A stretch of DNA of 64,000 nucleotides, from contig OY282444.1 in assembly GCA_958296125.1 (NCBI GenBank), positions 3,505,623 through 3,569,622 of the forward strand. Direction: 5' to 3'. Source of the DNA: an uncultured Poribacteria bacterium (GTDB lineage Bacteria; Poribacteria; WGA-4E; PCPOR2b). The notes under the pieces were generated by a model, which was given only the letters and a program-made list of their open reading frames with translations, did no database searches and was not told where the DNA came from. The translations under genes and the position numbers were made by a program. Positions 52,896 through 62,058 of the stretch are shown piece after piece. Within the stretch, counting starts at the first letter, position 1. Each line of letters begins with the position of its first letter.

Positions 52896-53027
52896 CCTGG
52901 CCTGCCCCGTTCGCGGGGCACACGGAACGGTGGCACGGACGAGCGGTGGCGTGAGACGCTCCCACAAGAAAGATAATCTAATTATAACACAGTCTAACTA
53001 TCGTTGAAATAAAAAAACACGGTTTGA

Positions 53028-53073
53028 CCCAATGCTGTCCGTTCCGCTTGCTCTCGGAACGGACAGCATTGGG
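53028..53073. repeat. 19-bp perfect palindrome of the dispersed family
   Basis: CCCAATGCTGTCCGTTCCG (53028-53046) and its exact reverse complement (53055-53073) surround the 8-nt loop CTTGCTCT. It is preceded by CACGGTTTGA, which also flanks the copy at 40956-41010 in inverse orientation. It ends about 70 bases upstream of the haem protein gene. Confidence 0.85.
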
Positions 53074-53144
53074 CTTGTGCGAAGTTCTATCAAAAGAGTT
53101 AAGCGGGTGTCGAAATTCACAAAGTAATTTGGAGGCTTTTACCT

Positions 53145-56100
53145 ATGCGTATTAGCAGTTATTTGTTCCGTCCTCAATTGATTGGGATGCAAGCACCTGC
53201 TCGCTTTTGTATGCTCGTTGGCTCTTTTTTCGTGTTCGGGATCGGTGTTATTCTGATGTTAGTCCTTTGTGGAGCAGCATCAGCCGACGAAAACTTGATA
53301 GATGTAAACCCCTACGGAATCAATCAACGGATTCCGTGGAGGACATCTCGCGTCGTGGGTGCCCCGGAGGCCACCGATGATCTCTCAACGTTAACCCGTG
53401 AGCCGAAGCGGTTTGTGGATGCGGGAAAAGCGATCTTCAACGGGAAGGGCTCGTGCTATTCATGCCACACACTAAATCCCTCCGCACCACTGGGCAGAGG
53501 CCCTGATCTCACCGATATTGGGGTGCACGCTGCGATGCGAAAGCCGAGCATGGAGGCGAAGACGTATCTCATCGAGTCCCTCTATGCCCCATCTGCATTC
53601 CTTGTCCACGGATACGGTAAGACCATGACACCGGCGTGGAAACCCCCGATCAGTCTGTCAAATTTGGAGATCGAAGCAGTCATCGCATTCCTTCAGAGCC
53701 AGGGAGGCGAAGTGGATCTGACACCGTTTGAACCACCGATTGATATACAAACCGTTGCAAGGGAGATGGAAGCGCGTCCCCTTGTCCATGCCGCAGACAC
53801 CGAGCGAGGGGCGGAGGTATTCGTCAATGTTGTCAAATGTATCGCATGTCACGATGTCGATGGGATTGAGAAACCTGAGCACCCAACGCTTGATGATGGG
53901 GTTGAGGTCATTCCCGGTCCTGACCTAACGGATATTGCCGCATTAAATAGCATCGGTTATATCGAAGAATCCATTCTGGAACCGAACGCCGAGATTGTGC
54001 GCGGATACGGGGTGGCATCTGTTGCAACCGGCGGCCTGGTTCTTCAGGGAACGCTCATCTCACAAGATAGTGAAAAAATCGTCCTGAATATCGACGGAGC
54101 GACGGAGCCAACGGAGAGGACGCTCCTTTTGAGTGAAATTGACCCTGAACCCATTGAAGCGTTGACGGATTTGGCAGAGAAAGGGTATTTTTGGATTCAG
54201 GTGACACCCGCCAATTCGGAGCCGATCCGCGGAGATCTCGTTGGAGAGGATGAAGAGACACTTACGCTCAAGGTTGAAGTCCCTCTCGGAAAGATTCAAA
54301 CGGTATCAAAATCACAGTTGAAAACCTACGTAACTGTCACCTTATTTGACAGTGAGTCGATCGTCGGCACATTCGTCTCTGAAAACGAGTCCCAAATCGT
54401 CTTAGATATCAACGGGGCGAGGCGCACCATTGATAAATTCGATATTGACGAAGGCCCAACCTACAGTCGCGCTTTCGGGAAACGAATCAACCTAAAATCC
54501 CCGATGCCGGATAACTACGCGCAACTCCTGTCGGTTGATGAGCATTACAATCTACTCGCCTTTTTATCGACGCTGACTGGCAAAACGATGGGATCGGAAT
54601 CCGGACCGACCTTATCACTCCGCCCCAAACAAATATTCACCCAATTTCCGTTAAATCAACCCGTTTATATTGAGCCTGAGCCGGGGACAGATCGGCTGCT
54701 TGTGATTGAGCTAGCAGGAAAAATTCGCCGTTTCAAAGACGATCCAGAGACCGAAAACGCCGAATTTCTGATTGACACAGGGCGCGAAACCTACGGCTTA
54801 ACATTCCACCCAAATTACGAAGAAAACGGTTACCTCTACGTTGTCAGCAATGGACCGATAGGGGGGAAAGTCACTGAGACTAGAAACTACGTTTCGCGTT
54901 TTACGGTGGAACGTCAACCGCCGTATCGCTGTGATCCGAACTCTGAGCTGATTATCCTAGAGTGGCTGTCGAACAACCATAACGGCGGCGATCTTGCATT
55001 CGGCCCCGATGGATACCTCTACATCCCTGCCGGCGACGGTGCGATGGACTCCGATACCAACCTCACCGGGCTTCCCGGAAGCTACGATCGAGACCCGAAA
55101 GGACAAGATCTCAGCAACCTGCCCGCGACGATTATGCGTATTGATGTCGATCATCCGAGGGCAGGGCACCCCTATTCGATCCCAAGTGATAACCCTTTTA
55201 TCCATCTGGAGGGGGCGCGACCCGAAATTTGGGTCTACGGGATTCGCAATCCGTGGCGAATCACCTTTGACCGGGAGACGGGACATCTCTGGGCAGGAAA
55301 CGTCGGGCAAGATCGGTGGGAGATGATCCATCTGGTGCGCCGCGGGGACAATTACGGTTGGAGTCTTTACGAAGGCAGCCATCCCTTCTTCCTCAACCGC
55401 AAACCGGGTCCCACACCTATCGTCAAGCCGACGGTCGAACACCCCCACTCTGAAGCTCGTTCAATCACCGGGGGCGTTGTCTATTACGGCTCAAAGTTCC
55501 CGGAATTGCGGGGTGCTTACGTCTACGGCGACTATGCAACTGGCAAAATGTGGGCACTGCGCCACGACGGAGAGAAACTTATCTGGCATCGGGAAATTGC
55601 CGATACAACGCTGCAGATTGTGAGCTTCGGCGTTGATCATAACGATGAAATATTAATCGTAGATTTGGCGCGTGGTCTCTATCAATTAGAACGCAAACCC
55701 GAATCTACAGAAAAATTTCCGACCCGCTTGAGTGAAACAGGCATGTTCACATCGGTTAAAGAGCATCAGACCGATCCGGGGCTGATTCCCTATTCAGTTA
55801 ATGCGCCGCTGTGGGCGGACGGAACGCACGTAGAACGATTCATTGCATTACCGGGCGATTCCCAAATCGAGATACCCGCTGCCGATGGGGTCGGATGGAG
55901 TTTCCCGGATGGAACGGCATTGATCCAAACCTTCGCGCTCGATCTGGAAGCAGGCAACCCTACCTCCAGACACCGGATTGAAACGCGGCTGCTGACCCGA
56001 CAACAGGGCGAGTGGGTGGGATATTCTTATATCTGGAACGACGAGCAAACCGACGCAACGCTTGTGGATGCTGCTGGGATAGACCGTGTCTTCACAACTC

Positions 56101-56699
56101 AGGATTCAAGGCTCCCTGAAGGCAGCCGAGAACAGGCTTGGCACTATCCCAGTCGAGAGGAGTGTATGGGTTGCCACAGTCGTGCTGCCAACTATGTCCT
56201 AGGACTCACCACGCTTCAAATGAACAAAGTCCACAATTACGGCACGGTTTCGGACAATCAACTGCGGACGTTGAATCATATCGGCGTTTTCAAGAAGCCA
56301 TTATCGAAGCCGCCGGAGGAGTATCCCAAGCTAGCTGACCCTTACAATCTCGAAGCACCTCTTGAGGCAAGGGCACGGTCATATCTACACGCCGCGTGTG
56401 CAAATTGCCATGTTCACACAGGTGGTGGCAATGCTCGTATTGTGTTAGACTTCACGACGGAACTAGACCAAACCTACAGCGTCGGTTTCCAGCCGCAGCA
56501 CGATACCTACGGCATCCCCGACGCGATGCTCATCGCGCCCGGCGACCCGGGACGTTCGATCCTTTATCAGCGTGTCGCCCGGCACGGTAAGGGGAAAATG
56601 CCGCCTCTGGCAACTTCTCAGCAGGATCAGCAAGCGGTGCAACTGTTATACGATTGGATTTCACAGATGAAGCCGACCTCTAAAAACCAGGGGCGTTAG
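53145..56699 (+). CDS. Multihaem c-type cytochrome / sugar (sorbosone-like) dehydrogenase fusion
   Basis: 1,184 residues with a long signal anchor (residues 24-47). Two N-terminal haem c motifs (C104YSCH, C232IACH) are followed by repeated beta segments (LQGTLISQDSEKIVLNIDG; DSESIVGTFVSENESQIVLD). The middle, from about 490 to 850, is a glucose/sorbosone dehydrogenase-type propeller (GLTFHPNYEENGYLYVVSNG, GGDLAFGPDGYLYIPAGDG, IWVYGIRNPWRITFDRETG, DNYGWSLYEGSHPF). The C-terminal part has two more motifs (C1007MGCH, C1085ANCH). It looks like a periplasmic electron-transfer oxidase of sugars, with all needed haem sites in one chain. Similar fusions occur in Planctomycetes. No partner genes are visible. 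Confidence 0.88.
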   Translation: MRISSYLFRPQLIGMQAPARFCMLVGSFFVFGIGVILMLVLCGAASADENLIDVNPYGINQRIPWRTSRVVGAPEATDDLSTLTREPKRFVDAGKAIFNGKGSCYSCHTLNPSAPLGRGPDLTDIGVHAAMRKPSMEAKTYLIESLYAPSAFLVHGYGKTMTPAWKPPISLSNLEIEAVIAFLQSQGGEVDLTPFEPPIDIQTVAREMEARPLVHAADTERGAEVFVNVVKCIACHDVDGIEKPEHPTLDDGVEVIPGPDLTDIAALNSIGYIEESILEPNAEIVRGYGVASVATGGLVLQGTLISQDSEKIVLNIDGATEPTERTLLLSEIDPEPIEALTDLAEKGYFWIQVTPANSEPIRGDLVGEDEETLTLKVEVPLGKIQTVSKSQLKTYVTVTLFDSESIVGTFVSENESQIVLDINGARRTIDKFDIDEGPTYSRAFGKRINLKSPMPDNYAQLLSVDEHYNLLAFLSTLTGKTMGSESGPTLSLRPKQIFTQFPLNQPVYIEPEPGTDRLLVIELAGKIRRFKDDPETENAEFLIDTGRETYGLTFHPNYEENGYLYVVSNGPIGGKVTETRNYVSRFTVERQPPYRCDPNSELIILEWLSNNHNGGDLAFGPDGYLYIPAGDGAMDSDTNLTGLPGSYDRDPKGQDLSNLPATIMRIDVDHPRAGHPYSIPSDNPFIHLEGARPEIWVYGIRNPWRITFDRETGHLWAGNVGQDRWEMIHLVRRGDNYGWSLYEGSHPFFLNRKPGPTPIVKPTVEHPHSEARSITGGVVYYGSKFPELRGAYVYGDYATGKMWALRHDGEKLIWHREIADTTLQIVSFGVDHNDEILIVDLARGLYQLERKPESTEKFPTRLSETGMFTSVKEHQTDPGLIPYSVNAPLWADGTHVERFIALPGDSQIEIPAADGVGWSFPDGTALIQTFALDLEAGNPTSRHRIETRLLTRQQGEWVGYSYIWNDEQTDATLVDAAGIDRVFTTQDSRLPEGSREQAWHYPSREECMGCHSRAANYVLGLTTLQMNKVHNYGTVSDNQLRTLNHIGVFKKPLSKPPEEYPKLADPYNLEAPLEARARSYLHAACANCHVHTGGGNARIVLDFTTELDQTYSVGFQPQHDTYGIPDAMLIAPGDPGRSILYQRVARHGKGKMPPLATSQQDQQAVQLLYDWISQMKPTSKNQGR

Positions 56700-56795
56700 G
56701 ACAAAGTTTCCGAAGAATGACCTATCTCGCCAAATCGCTATTCATCTCATCGCGGAGGTCGTCAATGCGCTTGTCGGTTTGCTTGGGCGAGGTTA

Positions 56796-57581
56796 TCACC
56801 AAAAATTGAAGTCTCCCTTTATCTCCCCCCAAGTGGTCGTGAATTTCCTCCGCGGCTGCACTGAAAGTGCCTCATATTGAACCTCAAAATCGTCGAAGTG
56901 GACCCGGTTCCCCCATCCTGACGACAGATAAATTCTCCCCGCCGTGTAGGTGTCGTCAAGAAAATCTAGCATTGCTTTGTCATCAATAAAGCATTGAAAC
57001 CGATTCCCCTTGGCAATAACCTTCAACCGATACCACTTGTGCAGCCTGAAATCAAATAGTCGAAACGCGCGTAGCTTGTCTTTATTATAGACAGTCCATT
57101 TGTCTGCTTTCATAGAAAGCTTCATATGTTCAATGTTCGCTGCAAGCCCTCTTCTTATATCCTGAAAATTTATATCTTGATTACCTAGGAAGAACTTGTA
57201 AGATCGCCTGTACCGAAGTGCTTGGATCTGCTCGTTCCTCTTCGCCTGCTCAATGAACGGCTCAAGGAGCGGATCCGTATGAGCGCGCAGCCCAATGAGT
57301 GCGCCACCGTTGATATCCCTAACCAGCCTGCTGATTTTTACAGACACCGACACTTCGTAGTTGCTTGCGATTATACCATCAACCGCAATCATAACCTCCG
57401 CTTTCTCCTCCGCTTTAGGAGAACTGAGAACCAATTCACCATTTTGAATCTCCCCATTTTGGGCACCTTGCACAAACGTCCATCCCTTTAAATCGCCATC
57501 GTTAAAATTATCACGAAATATCTCTGCCCATACCGATGATACCAACAACGTAAGTATCAACATAACCATCGTATGCTTCAT
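56796..57581 (-). CDS. Secreted family A protein, copy A1 (LamG/DUF1080-like)
   Basis: 261 residues. Signal peptide MKHTMVMLILTLLVSSVWA, then EIFRDNFNDGDLKGWTFVQG, ending in a concanavalin-like beta-sandwich (YRLKVIAKGNRFQCFIDD, GRIYLSSGWGNRVHFDDFEV). The NDGDLKGW opening and FDDFEV closing resemble DUF1080/3-keto-disaccharide-hydrolase or LamG-type domains; no catalytic residues can be assigned. It is paralogous to A2 (58806) and A3 (62059). Its C-terminal third is almost identical to A3, while its N-terminal third differs from both. It lies after the propeller gene B1 on the same strand. Confidence 0.82.
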   Translation of the reverse strand: MKHTMVMLILTLLVSSVWAEIFRDNFNDGDLKGWTFVQGAQNGEIQNGELVLSSPKAEEKAEVMIAVDGIIASNYEVSVSVKISRLVRDINGGALIGLRAHTDPLLEPFIEQAKRNEQIQALRYRRSYKFFLGNQDINFQDIRRGLAANIEHMKLSMKADKWTVYNKDKLRAFRLFDFRLHKWYRLKVIAKGNRFQCFIDDKAMLDFLDDTYTAGRIYLSSGWGNRVHFDDFEVQYEALSVQPRRKFTTTWGEIKGDFNFW

Positions 57582-57697
57582 GAGATATCACCGTCCTTCT
57601 CTGCTGGCATTCAACACAGATTTACGCACAATGGATCGCAGATGTTTTGATACGACACAACTTTTGACCCCTTTTCCACGGGTGGTGTTTCAAACTG

Positions 57698-58759
57698 TCA
57701 CTGTCTCTCCAATTTCATACGTCCCCAAAGGGTGGCTTGATTACTTGACACCTCCACCGACAAGGAACGGTCGGGAATGACCCATGTTGGGTCAGTATCC
57801 GATGCCGGATCCGTAGTAAGTTGCGCCCGATTATCCCCGTTGGCATCCATGACATAAATATCTGGACGCTGACCAACCCGAAAGGCGTGATACGCAATCC
57901 ACCTCCCATCGAGAGACCACGCAGGTGCACGGTCTTCCCATGGGTGGCGGGTTAGGTTGACAACGTTGTCTCCATTAGGGGTCATGGCATAGATATCGTC
58001 CTGACCGCCTTCCCGATTGGACTGAAACGCTATCTTTGTCCCATCGGGCGACCATGTGGGCGCAGCGTCAAGGGCAGGGTGGTTGGTCAAATTGACCTGC
58101 TTTCTACCATTTGACCCCATTACATAGATTTCCCCATTCCCATCCCGATTGGAAAAAAACACAATTTTTGAGCCATCAGGCGACCAAGAACCGACCTCAT
58201 CCCTTCCCGGCGACTGTGTTAAATTCTTTAACTGGTTTCCTGCGATATCCATAACGCAAACATCAGTCATGCCATCTGGCGACCCATCAGTGCTAGTAAG
58301 AGCTAACCGCTTCCCATCCGGGGACCATTTTGGCGATAGGTACGTTTGACCCCCAAACCGTTTGGTCAAGTTTTTGATTTGAATTATAGGCTGAGGCCCC
58401 AAAAAATCAGGAAGAATAACAGGAGTCGCCAAATGTATGAAAGTGACAAATGGGTCCTGTGGGTCATGCAGGTGGTAGGCAGTATATTTTCCATCCGGGG
58501 ACCAGGCAATTGGACCATATCTGTGATCACTAAGCCACCAAGGTACTTCAAGCCAAGGTATTCCAAATCCGAATCCATCGGCATCAATCAAATAAACTGA
58601 CATATCAATCTGAAAAAGGGGGTCTCGATCTCGATCGGATAGAAATGCGATGGTACCGGTCCATTCGTTGGCGGAAGTCTGTTTAGTAAGCAGACTCCAT
58701 GCGAATAGGAGTATTATGGCACCAAAAATCTTTTGATGCCCTGCGAGTTGCTTCAACAT
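57698..58759 (-). CDS. Secreted family B protein, copy B1 (PD40/TolB-like propeller)
   Basis: 353 residues from ATG 58759, with GGAGG 7 bases upstream. The signal-like segment (IFGAIILLFAWSLLT) is followed by a TolB-like propeller of PD40 repeats with WSPDG motifs (SPKWSPDGKRLALTSTDGS, GSWSPDGSKIVFFSNRDGNG, TWSPDGTKIAFQSNREGGQD, AWSLDGRWIAYHAFRVG). TolB itself is periplasmic, but this protein lacks the TolB N-terminal domain, so it is a generic exported propeller. The C-terminal two thirds are nearly identical to B2 at DNA level; the N-terminal 100 residues have diverged. Confidence 0.87.
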   Translation of the reverse strand: MLKQLAGHQKIFGAIILLFAWSLLTKQTSANEWTGTIAFLSDRDRDPLFQIDMSVYLIDADGFGFGIPWLEVPWWLSDHRYGPIAWSPDGKYTAYHLHDPQDPFVTFIHLATPVILPDFLGPQPIIQIKNLTKRFGGQTYLSPKWSPDGKRLALTSTDGSPDGMTDVCVMDIAGNQLKNLTQSPGRDEVGSWSPDGSKIVFFSNRDGNGEIYVMGSNGRKQVNLTNHPALDAAPTWSPDGTKIAFQSNREGGQDDIYAMTPNGDNVVNLTRHPWEDRAPAWSLDGRWIAYHAFRVGQRPDIYVMDANGDNRAQLTTDPASDTDPTWVIPDRSLSVEVSSNQATLWGRMKLERQ

Positions 58760-58805
58760 GTATAATCCTCCTTGAATTTGTTTGGCACCCATGCGTAACC
58801 AGACT

Positions 58806-59594
58806 TCAATGGAAGTCCCCCTTTATCTCTCCCCAAGTGGTTGTGAGTTTCCTCCGAGGCTGCACCGGACGCGCATCATATTGAACCTCAAAGTCATCGA
58901 AGTGAACACGGCTGCCCTTTGCTGACGACAGATAAATTTTCCCTTCTGTATAGGTGTCGTCAAGAAAATCTAGCATTTTTATGTCATCAATAAAGTATTG
59001 AAACCGATTCCCCTGGGCAATAACCTTCAACCGATACCACTTGTGCAGTTTGAAATTAAATAGCCGAAATGTGTGTAGCTTATCCCTACTAAAGGTTTTC
59101 CATAAGTTTCCTTCCATAGAAACCTTCATCAGTTGAATGGTCGCTGCAAGACCTCTTCTTATATCTTGAATATGTGCATCATCTTCAATATTTATATCAC
59201 CTAGGACGAACCTGTAAGATCGCTTGTGCAGAAGTGGTAGTAACTTCTTGTTCCTCTCGTTCTCCTTCAACTTCTTAAGGAGCGGATCTGTATGGGCGCG
59301 CAGCCCAATGGTTGCACCACCGCTAATATTCCTAGCTAGCCAGCTGATTTTTACAGATACCGACGCTTCGTAGTCGCTTGAGATTATACCATCAACCGCA
59401 ATGATAACCTCCGCTTCTCGCTCCTTTTTAGGAGAACCGAGAACCAATTCACCATTTTCAATACCACCATCTTCATCACTCTGTATAAACGTCCATCCCT
59501 TTAAGTCACCATCGTTAAAATTATCGCGAAATATCTCTGCCCTTACTGATGACACCAATAACGTAAGTATCAACATAACGATCGTATGCTTCAT
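58806..59594 (-). CDS. Secreted family A protein, copy A2
   Basis: 262 residues with the same signal peptide and fold as A1 (MKHTIVMLILTLLVSSVRA, then EIFRDNFNDGDLKGWTF). The N-terminal region (DEDGGIENGELVLGSPK) matches A3, not A1. The C-terminal region (IAQGNRFQYFIDDIKMLDFL, EGKIYLSSAKGSRVHFDDFE) differs from the near-identical pair A1/A3. It lies 46 bases upstream of B1 in the minus-strand unit A2-B1-A1. Confidence 0.82.
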   Translation of the reverse strand: MKHTIVMLILTLLVSSVRAEIFRDNFNDGDLKGWTFIQSDEDGGIENGELVLGSPKKEREAEVIIAVDGIISSDYEASVSVKISWLARNISGGATIGLRAHTDPLLKKLKENERNKKLLPLLHKRSYRFVLGDINIEDDAHIQDIRRGLAATIQLMKVSMEGNLWKTFSRDKLHTFRLFNFKLHKWYRLKVIAQGNRFQYFIDDIKMLDFLDDTYTEGKIYLSSAKGSRVHFDDFEVQYDARPVQPRRKLTTTWGEIKGDFH

Positions 59595-60005
59595 GAGATA
59601 TCACCTTCCTTCACTGCTGGCATTCAACACAGATTCAAGCGCAGTGGATCGCACGCAATTCCTTGAGAGCTCAATTGTAATTACGCAGGTTCACCCTTTG
59701 CCCGATAGATCAGGTGGCTACAATATTCCAATAGAGCACCGTAACCCAAAAACTCGGTTTCTCTTTAACGGGTAGCAACTTAAAAACGGGTAGCAACTTA
59801 AACTATTTTAACACACAATCAATGCGCTTTCAATATAAAGATTGCTTGACACTTTGATTCTTGTGTGCTATTATTTCTAAAGGAAAAGTATGTGCTGTCC
59901 CATTTACAAATGACTCTAGATGAAATGAGTGTGTCTCTCCGGAGGAAGTGATTTCGTTACCCTCCTGCCCCCCAAAGGAAGGTAACATTTGAAGGGAGAA
60001 TACTA
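59595..60005. other. Duplicated leader segment, copy 1
   Basis: 411 bases between A2 and the plus-strand gene at 60006. About 59625-59880 is nearly identical to 62900-63130, including CGCACGCAATTCCTTGAGAG, CTACAATATTCCAATAGAGC and a promoter. An 18-base element ACGGGTAGCAACTTAAA is present twice in tandem here (59768-59800) but once in the other copy. No gene is seen. Confidence 0.75.
59846..59874 (+). promoter_or_regulatory. Consensus sigma-70-type promoter, copy 1
   Basis: TTGACA and TATTAT with a 17-base spacer, about 130 bases upstream of the start at 60006. The same sequence recurs at 63099-63127. Confidence 0.75.
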
Positions 60006-60737
60006 ATGAATACAAGGCTAACGAAAAATATCCTTCAGACGATTGGTGGAGTTCTCGTGCTAACAGTTTTAATGTGTGCAGGGATGTTTCTTTACGCCCA
60101 ATGGGATTTGAAACGTTTTAAGGAATCACTCGGGGAACTGCCCGAGGTTTCACCTATAACTACCTCACAGACAGAGAAAAAGGCAAATACACACACCGAA
60201 GAAACAACCTCTACCGAAATAGCGGTACCAAAACCCTTGACACAGCATCATATTGAACCGGAATCCTCCAAAGAGCTCGGAATGGAAGTGCCTTCACTTG
60301 AAACACTCGATTTTCTCATGGACGAACTTTCTCTTTCTGAAGTGGAAACCTTGAAAGAAATGATTGCTGAAGAGAATCTTGAGGCAGATAAGGGCACACA
60401 AGTTGACGAGTTTCAGGCGGATATCGATAGGAGTAGTGTCGCAGGTTTTATTTCAGCCCTTGAGTCGGGCAACATTAGCATAGGCACAAGTGATCCAAAA
60501 GAGGTTGCTACTGTTGTTGAAATGCTCAAACGCTCGACAGAGGGTCCAATAGCAATTGATGATCTAATTACTATGCTGGAAGCGTGGATAAGAATCCAAT
60601 CCGATACCCCACATGGGCAATCAATGGTAAATGAAAGTCGTGATCCGCTTACGGCTGCGCTTTTACGGCTCCGAGCTAAGAAGGAAGAGTCTTTGCAAAG
60701 TGGAGAAGATACAAAGTACACTGTACAGATCGACTGA
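60006..60737 (+). CDS. Hypothetical membrane-anchored acidic protein
   Basis: 243 residues, ATG with GGGAG 7 bases upstream. One N-terminal transmembrane segment (TIGGVLVLTVLMCAGMFLYA, residues 12-31) anchors a Ser/Thr/Glu-rich, low-complexity linker (about 45-90) and an acidic helical C-terminal region (LDFLMDELSLSEVETLKEMI; SVAGFISALESGNISIGTSD). I do not recognise the family. It is the only plus-strand gene in the A/B array and the only one with its own consensus promoter. Its base composition (A+T-rich) differs from the older genes nearby. Confidence 0.7.
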   Translation: MNTRLTKNILQTIGGVLVLTVLMCAGMFLYAQWDLKRFKESLGELPEVSPITTSQTEKKANTHTEETTSTEIAVPKPLTQHHIEPESSKELGMEVPSLETLDFLMDELSLSEVETLKEMIAEENLEADKGTQVDEFQADIDRSSVAGFISALESGNISIGTSDPKEVATVVEMLKRSTEGPIAIDDLITMLEAWIRIQSDTPHGQSMVNESRDPLTAALLRLRAKKEESLQSGEDTKYTVQID

Positions 60738-60965
60738 AAGCCCAAAGAAGGAACAGAAGAAAGTGAAGAGCATCTTTTACAGCTTTTGTTCTGATTTCTG
60801 TTGTAGTTTCTGGACTTGTATTTTACTTCGCGCTACAACACAACGCGCTCTTGTAGTTAATACAATCTCTGCTGGCATTCAACACAGATTCAAGCGCAGT
60901 GGACCGCAGATGTTTTGATACGACACAACTTTTGACCCCTTTTCCACGGGTGGTGCTTCAAATTG

Positions 60966-62009
60966 TTACTGTCTCTCCAATTTCATACGTCCCCAAAGGG
61001 TGGCTTGATTACTTGACACCTCCACCGACAAGGAACGGTCGGGAATGACCCATGTTGGGTCAGTATCCGATGCCGGATCCGTAGTAAGTTGCGCCCGATT
61101 ATCCCCGTTGGCATCCATGACATAAATATCTGGACGCTGACCAACCCGAAAGGCGTGATACGCAATCCACCTCCCATCGAGAGACCACGCAGGTGCACGG
61201 TCTTCCCATGGGTGGCGGGTTAGGTTGACAACGTTGTCTCCATTAGGGGTCATGGCATAGATATCGTCCTGACCGCCTTCCCGATTGGACTGAAACGCTA
61301 TCTTTGTCCCATCGGGCGACCATGTGGGCGCAGCGTCAAGGGCAGGGTGGTTGGTCAAATTGACCTGCTTTCTACCATTTGACCCCATTACATAGATTTC
61401 CCCATTCCCATCCCGATTGGAAAAAAACACAATTTTTGAGCCATCAGGCGACCAAGAACCGACCTCATCCCTTCCCGGCGACTGTGTTAAATTCTTTAAC
61501 TGGTTTCCTGCGATATCCATAACGCAAACATCAGTCATGCCATCTGGCGACCCATCAGTGCTGGTAAGAGCTAACCGCTTCCCATCCGGCGACCATTTTG
61601 GCGATAGGTACGTTTGACCCCCAAACCGTTTGGTCAAGTTTTTGATTTGAATTATAGGACGAGGCCCCAAAAATTTAGGAAGCATAACAGGAGTCTCCAA
61701 ATATATAAAAGTGACAAATGGGTCCTGTGGGTCATGCAGGTGGTAAGCAATATATTTTCCATCCGGGGACCAGGCAATTGGACCATATCTGTGATCACTA
61801 CCCTTCCAAGGTCCTTCGTTTAATCCATCGGCATCAATCATATAAACCATTATATCAATCCGAAAAAGGGGGTCTCGATCTCGATCGGATAGAAATGCAA
61901 TTCTGCCTGTCGGTGCGTCGGCAGAAGTCTGTTCAGTAAACAGGCTCCATGCAAATAAAAATATCATGGCACCAAAAATCTTCTGAGACACTGAGAATTG
62001 CTTCAACAT
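60966..62009 (-). CDS. Secreted family B protein, copy B2 (PD40 propeller)
   Basis: 347 residues from ATG 62009 with GGAGG upstream. The same architecture as B1. The DNA from the stop to about 61,670 is nearly identical to that of B1 and includes downstream flanking sequence, whereas the signal peptide and first about 100 residues differ (LNEGPWKGSDHRYG against GIPWLEVPWWLSDHRYG in B1). Confidence 0.87.
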   Translation of the reverse strand: MLKQFSVSQKIFGAMIFLFAWSLFTEQTSADAPTGRIAFLSDRDRDPLFRIDIMVYMIDADGLNEGPWKGSDHRYGPIAWSPDGKYIAYHLHDPQDPFVTFIYLETPVMLPKFLGPRPIIQIKNLTKRFGGQTYLSPKWSPDGKRLALTSTDGSPDGMTDVCVMDIAGNQLKNLTQSPGRDEVGSWSPDGSKIVFFSNRDGNGEIYVMGSNGRKQVNLTNHPALDAAPTWSPDGTKIAFQSNREGGQDDIYAMTPNGDNVVNLTRHPWEDRAPAWSLDGRWIAYHAFRVGQRPDIYVMDANGDNRAQLTTDPASDTDPTWVIPDRSLSVEVSSNQATLWGRMKLERQ

Positions 62010-62058
62010 GTATAAGCCTCCTTCTTGAATTTGTTTGGCCCTCATGCGTGACCGGACT

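Larger units (their letters stand above)
52772..53144. other. Palindrome-bearing gap upstream of the haem protein gene
   Basis: 373 bases without a supportable gene. It carries an IS200/IS605-like hairpin (52858-52895), a CGTTCGCGGGG module (52901-52930) and the 19-bp perfect palindrome at 53028-53073. Confidence 0.65.
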
